Assembly: GCF_003611275.1 (NCBI RefSeq) | Contig: NZ_CP020694.1 | Span: 806,001 to 870,000, forward strand | DNA length: 64,000 nt | Direction of reading: 5' to 3' | From: Sulfitobacter sp. D7 | GTDB lineage: Bacteria > Pseudomonadota > Alphaproteobacteria > Rhodobacterales > Rhodobacteraceae | Shown: positions 50,089 to 58,713 of the stretch, one piece after another | Layout: each line of letters opens with the position of its first letter | How positions within the stretch are numbered: position 1 is the first letter of the stretch | Position numbers and translations under genes: made by a program | Notes under the pieces: generated by a model | What the model was told of the DNA's origin: nothing | The model's database searches: none | The model's input: the letters and a program-made list of their open reading frames with translations, nothing else

Positions 50089-51032
50089 GCGCATTGATCG
50101 GACATGAGGCGCTTGAAGCCGCGCTGGGCTGGCCCGATCTGATCGGGCAATTGCGCGACTGGTACTGCGGCAACGCGGTGCAGGCCCCGGACCGGCAGGT
50201 GCTGAGCATCGCTCAGCCCGATGGCAGCGAAGCCTCGCTTCTGATCATGCCCGCATGGGTTCCGGGTGAAAGCATCGGCGTCAAGGTGGTGACCTTTTTT
50301 CCCGGCAACGCCGCCAAAGGGTGCCCGACGATCAATGCAGGGTATCTGTTGTTTGATGGCGAAACCGGACAGATGCAGGCGGCGCTGGATGGCGACGCAT
50401 TGACCGCGCGGCGCACGGCGGCGGCCTCGGCACTGGCGGCGGATTTCCTCGCACGTAAGGACGCCCGTCATTTGCTGATCGTCGGCACCGGGCAGCTTTC
50501 GCTCGCCGTGGCGGCGGCGCATTGTGCGGTGCGGTCTTACACAACGGTGTCGATATGGGGGCGCAGCCGCGAAAAGGCGGTGGCTGTCGCCGAAGCGCTC
50601 CGCGCACAGGGTCTGCCTGCGCAAGCCGCGCGTGACCTCGAAGTGGCGTGCCGAGCCGCGGATGTGATCAGCACAGTCACCGCCTCGACAGCGCCGATCA
50701 TCCATGGCCACTGGCTCAAACCCGGCAGTCACCTTGACCTGATTGGTGCCTTTAAGGGTGATATGCGCGAAAGCGACGATCAGGCGATCACGCAGGCGGA
50801 GCTGTTCGTTGATCTGCGCGCCGGGGCCTCTCTGGCGGGTGACCTTGCTCAGCCGCTGGACGCAGGGCAGATCACGCCGGGCCACATCCGTGCCGATCTG
50901 GCCGAATTGTGCCAAAGGGCGCATCCGGGCCGGAGGGATGACACAGCACGCACCGTTTTCAAATCCGCAGGCATGGCGCTTCAGGACTTGGCTGCGGCCA
51001 ACCTAGCGCGCGATCACGCCATATCGGGGTAA
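50085..51032 (+). CDS. Ornithine cyclodeaminase/mu-crystallin family enzyme
   Basis: 315 residues. NAD-binding Rossmann segment LLIVGTGQLSLAVAAAHCAV (about residues 130-149), substrate residues in KVVTFFPGNAAKGCPTINAG and LDGDALTARRTAAASALAAD, all typical of the OCD fold. Members act as ornithine cyclodeaminase, alanine dehydrogenase or ketimine/pyrroline-2-carboxylate reductase. Behind an amidohydrolase, reduction of a cyclic imino acid or deamination of the freed amino acid is plausible. ATG 50085 overlaps the preceding stop. The 3' end overlaps the convergent LysR gene by 19 bases. Confidence 0.85.
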   Translation: MSALIGHEALEAALGWPDLIGQLRDWYCGNAVQAPDRQVLSIAQPDGSEASLLIMPAWVPGESIGVKVVTFFPGNAAKGCPTINAGYLLFDGETGQMQAALDGDALTARRTAAASALAADFLARKDARHLLIVGTGQLSLAVAAAHCAVRSYTTVSIWGRSREKAVAVAEALRAQGLPAQAARDLEVACRAADVISTVTASTAPIIHGHWLKPGSHLDLIGAFKGDMRESDDQAITQAELFVDLRAGASLAGDLAQPLDAGQITPGHIRADLAELCQRAHPGRRDDTARTVFKSAGMALQDLAAANLARDHAISG

Positions 51033-51946
51033 AGCGCCAGTAGTTCCTCCGCGATATCGACGAATTTCTGCTCCGAGGGCGACAGCTTCTCTCTCGGGGC
51101 ATGCACGAGATAGACATCGGCGCCGATGGCCTCGTCGGTGATCTTGAGCGGCCAGAGATCGCCGCGCCGGATGTCGTCCTGCGCGGTCATCAGCGGCAGG
51201 ATGCCAACGCCAAGGCCGGCCACGATCATCCTGCGAACCTCTTCGATGTTGGTGCTCAGCCCGTTGATGCGGCTGCCCAGCCGGGTGCCTTCGCGCAGAA
51301 CCGACATCGGCTCGAGCCCCATGCCTTCGGTGGCGCAGGCGAAGCTGATGAAGGGCTCGTGCCTGAGATCCCGCAGTGCCACGGTCTCCTGCCCGAAGAG
51401 CGGATGCTCGGCACCGCAGAAGACAAGGAACTCTTCTCGAAATAAGCGGATCGACGGCAGATTGACCAACGGTTTGGCCAAGAGGCAAAATCCGATCGTG
51501 CCGCGCCCCTGTTGGATCGAGCGGACGATGGACTGGCTGTTCTGGACCTCGCTTTGAAAGGCCACGGAAGGATAGCGCTGATGATAAAGCCGCAGCAACT
51601 CGTCCAACATCGGTGACACCAGATTGCTGATGATCTGATACCGGACCTGCCCCCGTTCCTCTTCTTCAGCATTTCGCACCAGAAGGCTGATCCGCTCGGC
51701 ACTGTGAAAGATATCGCGGCATTCCTGAAAAATCTTGTCGCCGCGTGTCGTCAGTTCGAAATGGCGGCTGTCGCGGAAGACCAACTGGCAATCGAGTTGT
51801 GCTTCGAGCTTTTGCAGCGCATTGCTGACCGAAGGCTGGCTTAGGCCCAGCTGCCTGGCCGCCTTGGTGATGCTCTGCTCTTTCGCAATCATGTAGAACA
51901 TGCGCAGCAGGTTCCAGTTCAGGTCGGATTGCGATTGGGTGATCAT
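51014..51946 (-). CDS. LysR-family transcriptional regulator
   Basis: 310 residues. N-terminal winged helix: NLLRMFYMIAKEQSITKAAR then QLGLSQPSVSNALQKLE (about residues 12-48). The C-terminal effector domain has the usual two-lobe layout (VRYQIISNLVSPMLDELLRL). Likely activator for the divergent RidA gene and perhaps RraA and the peptide transporter; the convergent TRAP operon is another candidate. Start ATG 51946, begins MITQSQSDLNWNLLRMFYM. An inverted repeat lies in the intergenic region (52010-52034). The ligand is unknown. Confidence 0.92.
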   Translation of the reverse strand: MITQSQSDLNWNLLRMFYMIAKEQSITKAARQLGLSQPSVSNALQKLEAQLDCQLVFRDSRHFELTTRGDKIFQECRDIFHSAERISLLVRNAEEEERGQVRYQIISNLVSPMLDELLRLYHQRYPSVAFQSEVQNSQSIVRSIQQGRGTIGFCLLAKPLVNLPSIRLFREEFLVFCGAEHPLFGQETVALRDLRHEPFISFACATEGMGLEPMSVLREGTRLGSRINGLSTNIEEVRRMIVAGLGVGILPLMTAQDDIRRGDLWPLKITDEAIGADVYLVHAPREKLSPSEQKFVDIAEELLALYPDMA

Positions 51947-52009
51947 GGGGGCGACTCGATTTTGTTCGGGTTGGCTGAGAATGCCCTATTTTTGGTCACT
52001 GGCCACATA

Positions 52010-52034
52010 GTCAATGCGAATGCCTGTGATTGAC
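52010..52034. promoter_or_regulatory. Inverted repeat between LysR and RidA genes
   Basis: GTCAAT (52010-52015) and ATTGAC (52029-52034) separated by 13 bases, in the 166-base divergent region. Position and size suit a LysR recognition site; unproven. Confidence 0.35.
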
Positions 52035-52112
52035 AGCGCCTATGTAGCGCAACTGTGCGCTTCGCCCGCCGTCGGATAGGCTTGCCGCTCATTTAATCGG
52101 AAAGCGAAAAGC

Positions 52113-52457
52113 ATGAGCATCACACGACTGCACCCAGGCCCGCGCATGAGCCAGGCCGTCATTCACAACAACACCGTCTACCTCGCCGGCCAAGTCGGCA
52201 CCGCCGGTGCGGATGTCGCCACCCAAACCCAGGACTGCCTGAACGCCATCGACTGCCTGCTGGATCAGGCAGGCAGCAGTAAATCCAAGATGTTGCAGGT
52301 TATTATCTGGCTGGACGATATGGCAAATTTCCAAGAGATGAACGCGGTTTACGACGCATGGATTGATCCTGCCAATCCGGCCGCGCGCGCTTGTGGCGAG
52401 GCCAAGCTGGCCACGCCTGACTACAAGGTTGAATTCATCGTCACCGCGGCGGTCTGA
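52113..52457 (+). CDS. RidA family protein (YjgF/YER057c/UK114)
   Basis: 114 residues, a single RidA fold. VIHNNTVYLAGQVGTAGADV and the C-terminal KVEFIVTAAV are typical. The residue of the canonical deaminase (Arg in the R-A..C..V.LP.... motif) is replaced in ARACGEAKLATPDYKVEF: ARACGEAKL keeps an Arg-Ala-Cys, with LATPDY in place of the usual LPxxxxVE. RidA proteins hydrolyse reactive imines/enamines; subfamilies of this kind near transporters are often specialised. It neighbours a RraA-like gene and may protect from imines formed by the OCD enzyme at 50085. ATG 52113 is the plausible start, with GGAAAGCGAAAAG upstream. Confidence 0.87.
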   Translation: MSITRLHPGPRMSQAVIHNNTVYLAGQVGTAGADVATQTQDCLNAIDCLLDQAGSSKSKMLQVIIWLDDMANFQEMNAVYDAWIDPANPAARACGEAKLATPDYKVEFIVTAAV

Positions 52458-52478
52458 GCACCGCATCCCGGCCCGGGG

Positions 52479-52495
52479 GTTATGCCTGTCATAAC
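52479..52495. promoter_or_regulatory. Inverted repeat upstream of the RraA-like gene
   Basis: GTTATG (52479-52484) and CATAAC (52490-52495) with a 5-base centre. It contains a T-N11-A arrangement of LysR type and lies 70 bases before the RraA-like start. The spacing and position differ from the repeat at 52010, so common control is only a guess. Confidence 0.35.
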
Positions 52496-52565
52496 TCTCG
52501 GCTATTTGACCCATTAGCTCTCTCGCCGCCATCCTTTTCCTAGAAAACAGGCGACAGGACAGAGC

Positions 52566-53180
52566 ATGACACCCCAACTCGACCTCTCGGACATCGAAAC
52601 GGCGACGCTGGGCCATTTCCTTGAAACCGGCTTCATGGCGCCGTCGCTGCAGGGGCTGTTGCCCGGCCGTCGGGTATTTGGCCCGGCGCTGACCGTGCGC
52701 ATACAAGGCGACGATGGCGCGATGCTCACCGATGCACTCTCTGCCGCGAAACCCGGTCAGGTCATTGTCATCGACCGTTGCGGCGATCTGCGCCATGCCT
52801 GCTGGGGCGCGGTTACCACCGCCGCCGCCAAGGCGCGCGGCGTGGTGGGCGCGGTGATTGATGGCTTTGTCACCGACCGGTCCGCCATAGAGCACGAAGA
52901 CTTCCCCGTCTGGTGCCGCGGTCGCTCGCCAATCACCACCAAGCCGCGCCGGCTTGGCGGCGACTTCAACGTGACCGTGGGCTGTGGCGGTGTCTCCGTC
53001 CGGCCTGGCGACATGATCCTCGCCGACGAAAACGGCGTTGTCGTGTTGGACAAGAAACAGGCCGCAAACCACGCGGCGCGCGCCCGCAAGATGCAGGAAG
53101 ACGAGGTCGGGATTCTCGAACGCCTGCGCGCGGGCGAGACACTGGCCGACATCACGCGGGGCGCAAAGCAGCCTTCCTAG
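52566..53180 (+). CDS. RraA-like protein (HMG/CHA aldolase fold)
   Basis: 204 residues. Core ALTVRIQGDDGAMLTDALSA, VIVIDRCGDLRHACWGAVTT and GVVGAVIDGFVTDRSAIEHE with RGRSPITTKPRRLGGDF: the family's G..D and RD-like metal positions. The true RNase E inhibitor RraA is shorter (~160), and catabolic members are 4-hydroxy-4-methyl-2-oxoglutarate aldolases or oxaloacetate decarboxylases. Here the canonical RD pair reads TDR, so function is uncertain. ATG 52566 with GGACAG upstream. It precedes a peptide-type ABC importer by 54 bases and may belong to that transcript. Confidence 0.85.
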   Translation: MTPQLDLSDIETATLGHFLETGFMAPSLQGLLPGRRVFGPALTVRIQGDDGAMLTDALSAAKPGQVIVIDRCGDLRHACWGAVTTAAAKARGVVGAVIDGFVTDRSAIEHEDFPVWCRGRSPITTKPRRLGGDFNVTVGCGGVSVRPGDMILADENGVVVLDKKQAANHAARARKMQEDEVGILERLRAGETLADITRGAKQPS

Positions 53181-53234
53181 AACCGGAAAACCGGCACCAC
53201 CTTTCTTCACTTCACTCAACCGACAGAGAGACCC

Positions 53235-54767
53235 ATGATTCAAACTGTATCTAGAAAACGTTTCACCGGGATGGCGGCGCTTGCCGCCAGCACAGCGCTG
53301 ATGCTGGGCACGCCCGCATTGGCCGACAAGGCATCCAATACGCTCAACGTGGCCTTCGCCGCCGAACCCGAGCCGCTTGACACCTATAAGATCGCCGGTC
53401 GTCAGGGCCTGATCCTCGCGCGGCACATCTATGACGGGTTGCTTTACAAGAACCTCGACACGGGAGAGATCGTGCCCGCCTTGGCGGAATCTTGGGAATT
53501 CACCGGCCCGCTGACGATGGAGTTCACTCTGCGTCAGGGTGTGAAGTTCCACAATGGCGCCGATTTCACCGCCGCCGACGTGGTCGAAACGCTCAACACC
53601 GTGATCACCCCGGAATACGGCACCCGCTATTCGATTTCGGTCGACTGGATCGACAACGTCGAGATGCTGGGCGATTACAAGGTGCGCATCAATATGTCCA
53701 AGCCCTTTGCCGGCGCGGTCGAGATGCTGGCCGATGCGCTTCCGATCTATCCGCATGAGTTCTTTGCTGAAAACGGGTCTGCCGGGATAGCCGCCACGCC
53801 GATCGGCACCGGGCCGTACAAGCTGGTGAGCCAAGAGCCGGGCATTCGATACGAGATGGAGCGGTTCGAAGATCACTACGCTGGCAGCCCCAAGGGTGGC
53901 GCGACCATCGACAAGATCACCGTCCGTACCATCCCCGAAATGAACACCCAGTATGCCGAGCTGATGTCGGGCTCGCTTGACTGGATCTGGCGCATTCCCC
54001 CGGATCAGGCGTCGCGTCTGGAAGGCCGGGTTCAAATCATCAGCGCGCCGATCATGCGCATCGGATATGTGGGTTTTGCTCCAGAAGCGATGGCAGGCGA
54101 CACGCCGATTGCCGACAAGAAGGTACGTCAGGCGCTAATCCATGCCACCAACCGAGGCGCGATTGTCGAAGCTTTCGCGGGCGGCGCCTCCGAGGTGCTG
54201 AATACCCCCTGCAACCCGGCCCAATTCGGGTGCGCGCAGGACGTTGCGGCCTATGAATACGACCCGGAGAAAGCCAAGGTTCTGTTGGCCGAAGCAGGCT
54301 ATGAAGACGGCTTCGAGATGGAAATGGTGTTTGCCGCCATGCCCCGCCCGACGGCTGAGGCGGTGGCTGCGGACCTCGCGAATGTCGGCGTGACGCTGGA
54401 GTTGAACGAACAGCAATATTCCTCGGGTATCGGCAAGTGGCGCGCCAAGGAGCTTCCGGCGTTCTTTTCGAACTGGGGCAGCTACGGCATTGGCGACACG
54501 GCGTTTATCCTGTCGAACTTCTTTGGCGGCGGCGCGGACGATCTTGTGCAGGACGCCGAACTGGCTGAATGGCTGACCGAGGCCGATACCGCATCCGACC
54601 GCGAGGTGCGCGCCGAGAACTACGCCAAGGCCGTCAAGAAGGTCGCGGACGAGGCCTATTGGATGCCGATGTACAACTTCAACGTCAACTACGGGCTGTC
54701 CAACGATCTGAACTTCACCCCGCACCCCGACGAGTTCGCCCGTTGGTGGGCGGCCAGCTGGCAATAG
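53235..54767 (+). CDS. Peptide-type ABC transporter substrate-binding protein (DppA/OppA family)
   Basis: 510-residue SBP_bac_5 protein. A basic N-terminus and hydrophobic run (MIQTVSRKRFTGMAALAAST, cleavage near ALADK) export it to the periplasm. Typical segments are FAAEPEPLDTYKIAGRQG, YDGLLYKNLDTGEIVPALAE, ESWEFTGPLTMEFTLRQGVK and GTGPYKLVSQEPG. Ligands are peptides, nickel, glutathione or other amino compounds. The first gene of a five-gene importer (SBP, two permeases, two ATPases). GAGAGACCC precedes the ATG. A strong stem-loop follows it. Confidence 0.92.
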   Translation: MIQTVSRKRFTGMAALAASTALMLGTPALADKASNTLNVAFAAEPEPLDTYKIAGRQGLILARHIYDGLLYKNLDTGEIVPALAESWEFTGPLTMEFTLRQGVKFHNGADFTAADVVETLNTVITPEYGTRYSISVDWIDNVEMLGDYKVRINMSKPFAGAVEMLADALPIYPHEFFAENGSAGIAATPIGTGPYKLVSQEPGIRYEMERFEDHYAGSPKGGATIDKITVRTIPEMNTQYAELMSGSLDWIWRIPPDQASRLEGRVQIISAPIMRIGYVGFAPEAMAGDTPIADKKVRQALIHATNRGAIVEAFAGGASEVLNTPCNPAQFGCAQDVAAYEYDPEKAKVLLAEAGYEDGFEMEMVFAAMPRPTAEAVAADLANVGVTLELNEQQYSSGIGKWRAKELPAFFSNWGSYGIGDTAFILSNFFGGGADDLVQDAELAEWLTEADTASDREVRAENYAKAVKKVADEAYWMPMYNFNVNYGLSNDLNFTPHPDEFARWWAASWQ

Positions 54768-54788
54768 GCTGACCCCGCCAGCGGAACA

Positions 54789-54821
54789 GGGCCGGGCGGA
54801 CCGCTCCCCACTGTCCGGCCC
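54789..54821 (+). promoter_or_regulatory. Stem-loop between binding protein and permease genes
   Basis: GGGCCGG (54789-54795) pairs with CCGGCCC (54815-54821) with a 19-base loop that can fold further. No T tract. Probably stabilises the binding-protein message or attenuates the permease genes; inferred. Confidence 0.5.
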
Positions 54822-54839
54822 CTATTAATGGAAAGACCC

Positions 54840-55760
54840 ATGCTCTCTTTCATCTCCAAACGCTTGGCCGTGGCGCTGCTGGTCTGTTTGACCGTTTCGG
54901 CGCTGAGCTTCGGGCTGATGTTCCTGTCGGGCGACCCGGCGATTGCCATCGCGGGCTCCGGCGGCAGGGCTGAGGACGCCGAGGCGGTCCGTATCGCCTA
55001 TGGCTTCGATAGGCCGCTGATTGTGCAATATCTCGATTGGATCGGCAGCGCGCTGACCGGAAATTTGGGGCAGAGCATTTATTTCAACGTGCCGGTGACC
55101 GAAATCATCGGCAACCGTGTCGGCGTCACCCTGACGTTGGGGTTCGTCTCCTTCATCGTTGCCTTGGTGATCGCCGTGCCCTTGGGCGTCGCGGCGGCGC
55201 TGAGGCCGAATGGCTGGATTGACCGCCTCGCGCTGGTGATCGCCGTCTCGGGACAGGCGATCCCGAGCTTCTGGCTGGGGCTCATGGCCATCGTCGTCTT
55301 CGGCGTCTGGTACGGCATGGTGCCGATTTCAGGTGCGGACACGTGGCAGGGCTACATCCTGCCGGTAATCGTGCTGAGCTATTACGCCATTCCAGAACTT
55401 ATGCGGATCACCCGCTCGGGCATGATCGATGTGCTGGCCACAGAGTACGTCCGAGCGGCCAAAGCCAAAGGGCTGCCAATGCACTTGGTGATTTCACGCC
55501 ACGCGCTGCGCAACGCGGTGCTGCCGCTGGTATCGCTGGCGGCCGTGCAACTGGGCCAGCTTCTGTCCGGGTCCATCGTGATCGAGAGCGTTTTTGCGCT
55601 GAACGGGCTGGGGCGGCTGGCTTGGGAATCGCTGCTGCGCAGTGACCTGCCGGTGATGCAGGCGATTATCCTGATCCTGTCGCTGCTCTACGTCGTTCTG
55701 ACCACACTGGCCGACATTCTAAACGCTGTACTTGATCCGCGCCTGCGGGGGGCTTCCTGA
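54840..55760 (+). CDS. Peptide-type ABC permease, DppB family
   Basis: 306-residue inner-membrane protein with about six segments. The N-terminus MLSFISKRLAVALLVCLTVS matches DppB; the EAA loop is DVLATEYVRAAKAKGLPMHL, followed by VISRHALRNAVLPLVSL. ATG 54840 has GGAAAG six bases upstream; ATG 54828 is possible. Its TGA overlaps the next ATG by one base (TGATG). Confidence 0.93.
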   Translation: MLSFISKRLAVALLVCLTVSALSFGLMFLSGDPAIAIAGSGGRAEDAEAVRIAYGFDRPLIVQYLDWIGSALTGNLGQSIYFNVPVTEIIGNRVGVTLTLGFVSFIVALVIAVPLGVAAALRPNGWIDRLALVIAVSGQAIPSFWLGLMAIVVFGVWYGMVPISGADTWQGYILPVIVLSYYAIPELMRITRSGMIDVLATEYVRAAKAKGLPMHLVISRHALRNAVLPLVSLAAVQLGQLLSGSIVIESVFALNGLGRLAWESLLRSDLPVMQAIILILSLLYVVLTTLADILNAVLDPRLRGAS

Positions 55761-56632
55761 TGTCCGAAGTCACCATGGAAACCGCACGGCCCAGCCTTTG
55801 GCGCAAGATGCGCGGCAACACCGGGGCGCTGATTGGCGGCACGCTGCTGGCGGGGATCATTCTGATCGCGCTGTTGGCGCCGTTGCTCGCCCCGCATGAC
55901 CCGATCGCGCAGGACCTGACACGCCGCCTTCTGCCGCCGTTCTGGCATGACCGTTCCGTGCCCGAACACCTTCTGGGCACCGATCACCTTGGCCGCGATT
56001 ACCTGTCGCGCCTGATCTATGGCGCGCGGGTGTCTCTGGGTGTGGGGCTGGGGGTTATCCTCGTCTCGGGCGCCATCGGCATCACGCTGGGCCTTCTTGC
56101 AGGTTATTTTGGCGGCTGGATCGACATGGTTATCAGCTTTGCCATCACAACCCGGCTGTCGCTGCCCATCGTGCTGGTCGCACTGGCGGCGGTGGCACTT
56201 GGCGGCGCGTCGCTGATCACGCTGATAACGGTTCTGGGTCTGCTGCTCTGGGATCGGTTCGCCGTCGTCACCCGCGCTGCCGCACAAAGCCTTCGGCATC
56301 AGGAATTCATCATGGGCCTGCGGGCCATCGGGGCGAGCCGAACCCGCATCCTATTCCTCGAGATTCTGCCCAATATGCGCGCCACGATCCTTGTCGTCGT
56401 CTCGCTGGAGGTCGCAAACGTGATCCTTCTGGAAGCCGCGCTCTCCTTCCTCGGGCTGGGGGTGCGCCCACCGACGCCAAGCTGGGGGCTGATGATTTCC
56501 GAGGGTCGCGACAATATTCTGTTTGATCCGTGGCTGATCGCCCTTCCCGGATCGGCGCTCTGTCTGCTGGTGCTGGCTGTGAACCTCTTTGGCGACGGAC
56601 TGCGCGATATAACGGGACCTGCACGGAAATGA
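55760..56632 (+). CDS. Peptide-type ABC permease, DppC family
   Basis: 290-residue inner-membrane protein. N-terminal cytoplasmic tail then a segment (LIGGTLLAGIILIALLAPLL), APHDPIAQDL and LLGTDHLGRDYLSRLIYGAR, the hallmark of DppC. EAA loop EFIMGLRAIGASRTRILFLE. Pairs with the DppB-type permease. Its stop overlaps the following ATPase start by four bases. Confidence 0.94.
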   Translation: MSEVTMETARPSLWRKMRGNTGALIGGTLLAGIILIALLAPLLAPHDPIAQDLTRRLLPPFWHDRSVPEHLLGTDHLGRDYLSRLIYGARVSLGVGLGVILVSGAIGITLGLLAGYFGGWIDMVISFAITTRLSLPIVLVALAAVALGGASLITLITVLGLLLWDRFAVVTRAAAQSLRHQEFIMGLRAIGASRTRILFLEILPNMRATILVVVSLEVANVILLEAALSFLGLGVRPPTPSWGLMISEGRDNILFDPWLIALPGSALCLLVLAVNLFGDGLRDITGPARK

Positions 56633-57612
56633 CCGAGATGATGCTTGATATTCGCAACCTGCGCGTTTCGATCCCCACCGACCGGGGCATCTTGAACGCG
56701 GTTCGCGGGGTGGATCTGCAAATTGCCAAGGGCGAGACGCTCTGCCTTGTGGGCGAGTCGGGCTGCGGCAAATCGCTGACCGCGACCTCGATCATGGGAC
56801 TGCTGCCGCGCTACGCCAAGGTCACATCCGACCGCTTTCAGATGGCGGGTCAGGACCTGACCACGAGGACCGATGGCAAGCTGGCAAAGCTGCGTGGCCG
56901 TGACGTTGCGATGATCTTTCAGGATCCGACCAGCGCGCTGAACCCGACGCTGACCATCGGGCGACAGCTGACCGAAGGCGTCGTGCGCCACGAAAAGCTG
57001 AGCCGTAAGGACGCTGACACCCGCGCCATCGAGATGCTCGACCGCGTGGGCATCGCCAATCCGGCGGCGCGGCTGACGCAATATCCGCACGGGTTCTCCG
57101 GCGGCCAACGCCAGCGCATCATGATCGCTTCGGCGCTCATGGGGCGGCCCGGACTGCTGATCGCGGACGAGCCGACGACCGCGCTGGATGTAACCATTCA
57201 AGCCCAGATCTTGGCGCTTCTGGGCGAGCTGCAAAGCGATCTTGGCCTATCGCTTTTGCTAATCACGCATGATCTGGGCGTGGTCGCGGCCATCGCTGAC
57301 GATGTCGCGGTGATGTACGCCGGACGCATCGCCGAACGCGCGCCCGCCGCTGACCTCTTTGCCGCGCCGCGCCACCCCTATACCCAAGGCCTACTTGCTG
57401 CGATCCCGGTGCCGGGCGTCACCCCGCGCGGGAGCGAATTGCCCGCCATTCCGGGGCGCGTGCCGGGGCTGATCGGCACAATGCAGGGCTGCGCCTTTCG
57501 CGACCGCTGCGCCCTTGCGGGACCGGGCTGCATCAATGACCCGGTGCCGCGCGTCGACACCGGTCCCGGCCATTTCGTTGAATGTGTCAAGGCAGCGGAG
57601 GTGGCAGCATGA
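56629..57612 (+). CDS. Peptide-type ABC ATPase, DppD family
   Basis: 327 residues. Walker A GESGCGKSLTATSIMGL (about residues 41-57), signature FSGGQRQRIMIASALM, Walker B LLIADEPTTALDVTIQ and the C-terminal oligopeptide ABC extension with a Cys-rich iron-sulphur-like region (QGCAFRDRCALAGPGC). ATG 56629 is fixed by overlap with dppC. The stop overlaps the next ATG. Confidence 0.93.
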   Translation: MTEMMLDIRNLRVSIPTDRGILNAVRGVDLQIAKGETLCLVGESGCGKSLTATSIMGLLPRYAKVTSDRFQMAGQDLTTRTDGKLAKLRGRDVAMIFQDPTSALNPTLTIGRQLTEGVVRHEKLSRKDADTRAIEMLDRVGIANPAARLTQYPHGFSGGQRQRIMIASALMGRPGLLIADEPTTALDVTIQAQILALLGELQSDLGLSLLLITHDLGVVAAIADDVAVMYAGRIAERAPAADLFAAPRHPYTQGLLAAIPVPGVTPRGSELPAIPGRVPGLIGTMQGCAFRDRCALAGPGCINDPVPRVDTGPGHFVECVKAAEVAA

Positions 57613-58553
57613 CGCCCCCCATGATCCGAATGACCAACATCCGCAAAGCCTACCGTCTGCGCCGCGGCATGTTCGCTCCGACCGAGGAGCTGGTGGCGGT
57701 CAACGACCTGTCGCTTGAGGTGTCCGAGGGCGAAACGCTTGGGCTCGTCGGCGAATCCGGTTGCGGCAAAAGCACGGCGGTCAGCATTATGCTGGGCCTG
57801 TTGCAGCCAGACCAAGGCGAGGTCGAGATCGCGGGCCAGAAGATCGGCGCCATGCCGGTGGCCGACCGCGTGCGGCTGATCCAACCGGTGTTTCAGAACC
57901 CCAATGCCTCGCTCAACCCGGTCAAGCGCATTCAGACCCTCGTCGGCCAGCCGCTGCGCCTGCACGGCGGCACAAATGTCGACGCCGAGGTCAAGCGAAT
58001 GCTCGATCTGGTGGGGCTGCCCGCGCGATTGGCCGATGCCTATCCCGGCGAGCTTTCGGGCGGGCAAAGGCAGCGTGTCGCCATCGCCCGCGCGCTCATC
58101 CTCGGCCCACGTGTGCTGATCTGTGACGAGCCGACCTCGGCACTTGATGTCTCGGTACAGGCGCAGATCATCAATCTGCTGCTTTCGCTCAAGAAAGAGC
58201 TTGGCCTCACGATGGTTTTCGTCAGCCACAATCTGGCCGTGGTTGAGCATTTGGCAGACCACGTGGCTGTCATGTACCTTGGGCAAAAGATTGAAGAAGC
58301 CGGAACCGATACACTTTTCGAAAATCCCTGCCATCCCTATACACGTGCCCTTCTTGCCGCGACCTTGTTGCCGGACCCACAGGTAGGGCTGCCGGAACAA
58401 AAGCTGGGCGCGGCGGCGGCGGACCCGTTTGCCGCACGCCGCGGGTGCCTTTTCGCGCCGCGCTGTCCGGATGTGCGGGAAGGCTGCGTCAAAGGCCTGC
58501 AAGAGCTCCGGGAGTTGCGCGACACCCATGTCAGGTGCGAGCGGGCGGCATGA
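57609..58553 (+). CDS. Peptide-type ABC ATPase, DppF family
   Basis: 314 residues. Walker A GESGCGKSTAVSIMLGLL, signature LSGGQRQRVAIARALI, Walker B VLICDEPTSALDVSVQ and the C-terminal extension with RRGCLFAPRCPDVREGC, matching the same motif in its partner. Completes the five-gene importer. ATG 57609 overlaps the dppD stop. Convergent with the guanine deaminase gene, leaving a 160-base spacer in which I see no clear terminator. Confidence 0.93.
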   Translation: MTPPMIRMTNIRKAYRLRRGMFAPTEELVAVNDLSLEVSEGETLGLVGESGCGKSTAVSIMLGLLQPDQGEVEIAGQKIGAMPVADRVRLIQPVFQNPNASLNPVKRIQTLVGQPLRLHGGTNVDAEVKRMLDLVGLPARLADAYPGELSGGQRQRVAIARALILGPRVLICDEPTSALDVSVQAQIINLLLSLKKELGLTMVFVSHNLAVVEHLADHVAVMYLGQKIEEAGTDTLFENPCHPYTRALLAATLLPDPQVGLPEQKLGAAAADPFAARRGCLFAPRCPDVREGCVKGLQELRELRDTHVRCERAA

Positions 58554-58713
58554 CGTCGTGTTCCTTCTGCGGCTGAACCACGCCGGTGAGCATTTCGGCA
58601 AAGCGCTGTTTTGCTTTGCGTGCAGGAACGAGACCCGCAGCCCCGAGCCCTTCGCCAAACATAAGGGCAGGCTGCGGTAAATCGCGATCAATCGGCAGAA
58701 CCTGCGCGAGGCG

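Noticed and set aside
52089..54035. 648-codon antisense frame opposite RidA, RraA-like and binding-protein genes
   Set aside because: Covers three well-supported genes on the other strand and shows no protein family; GC artefact.
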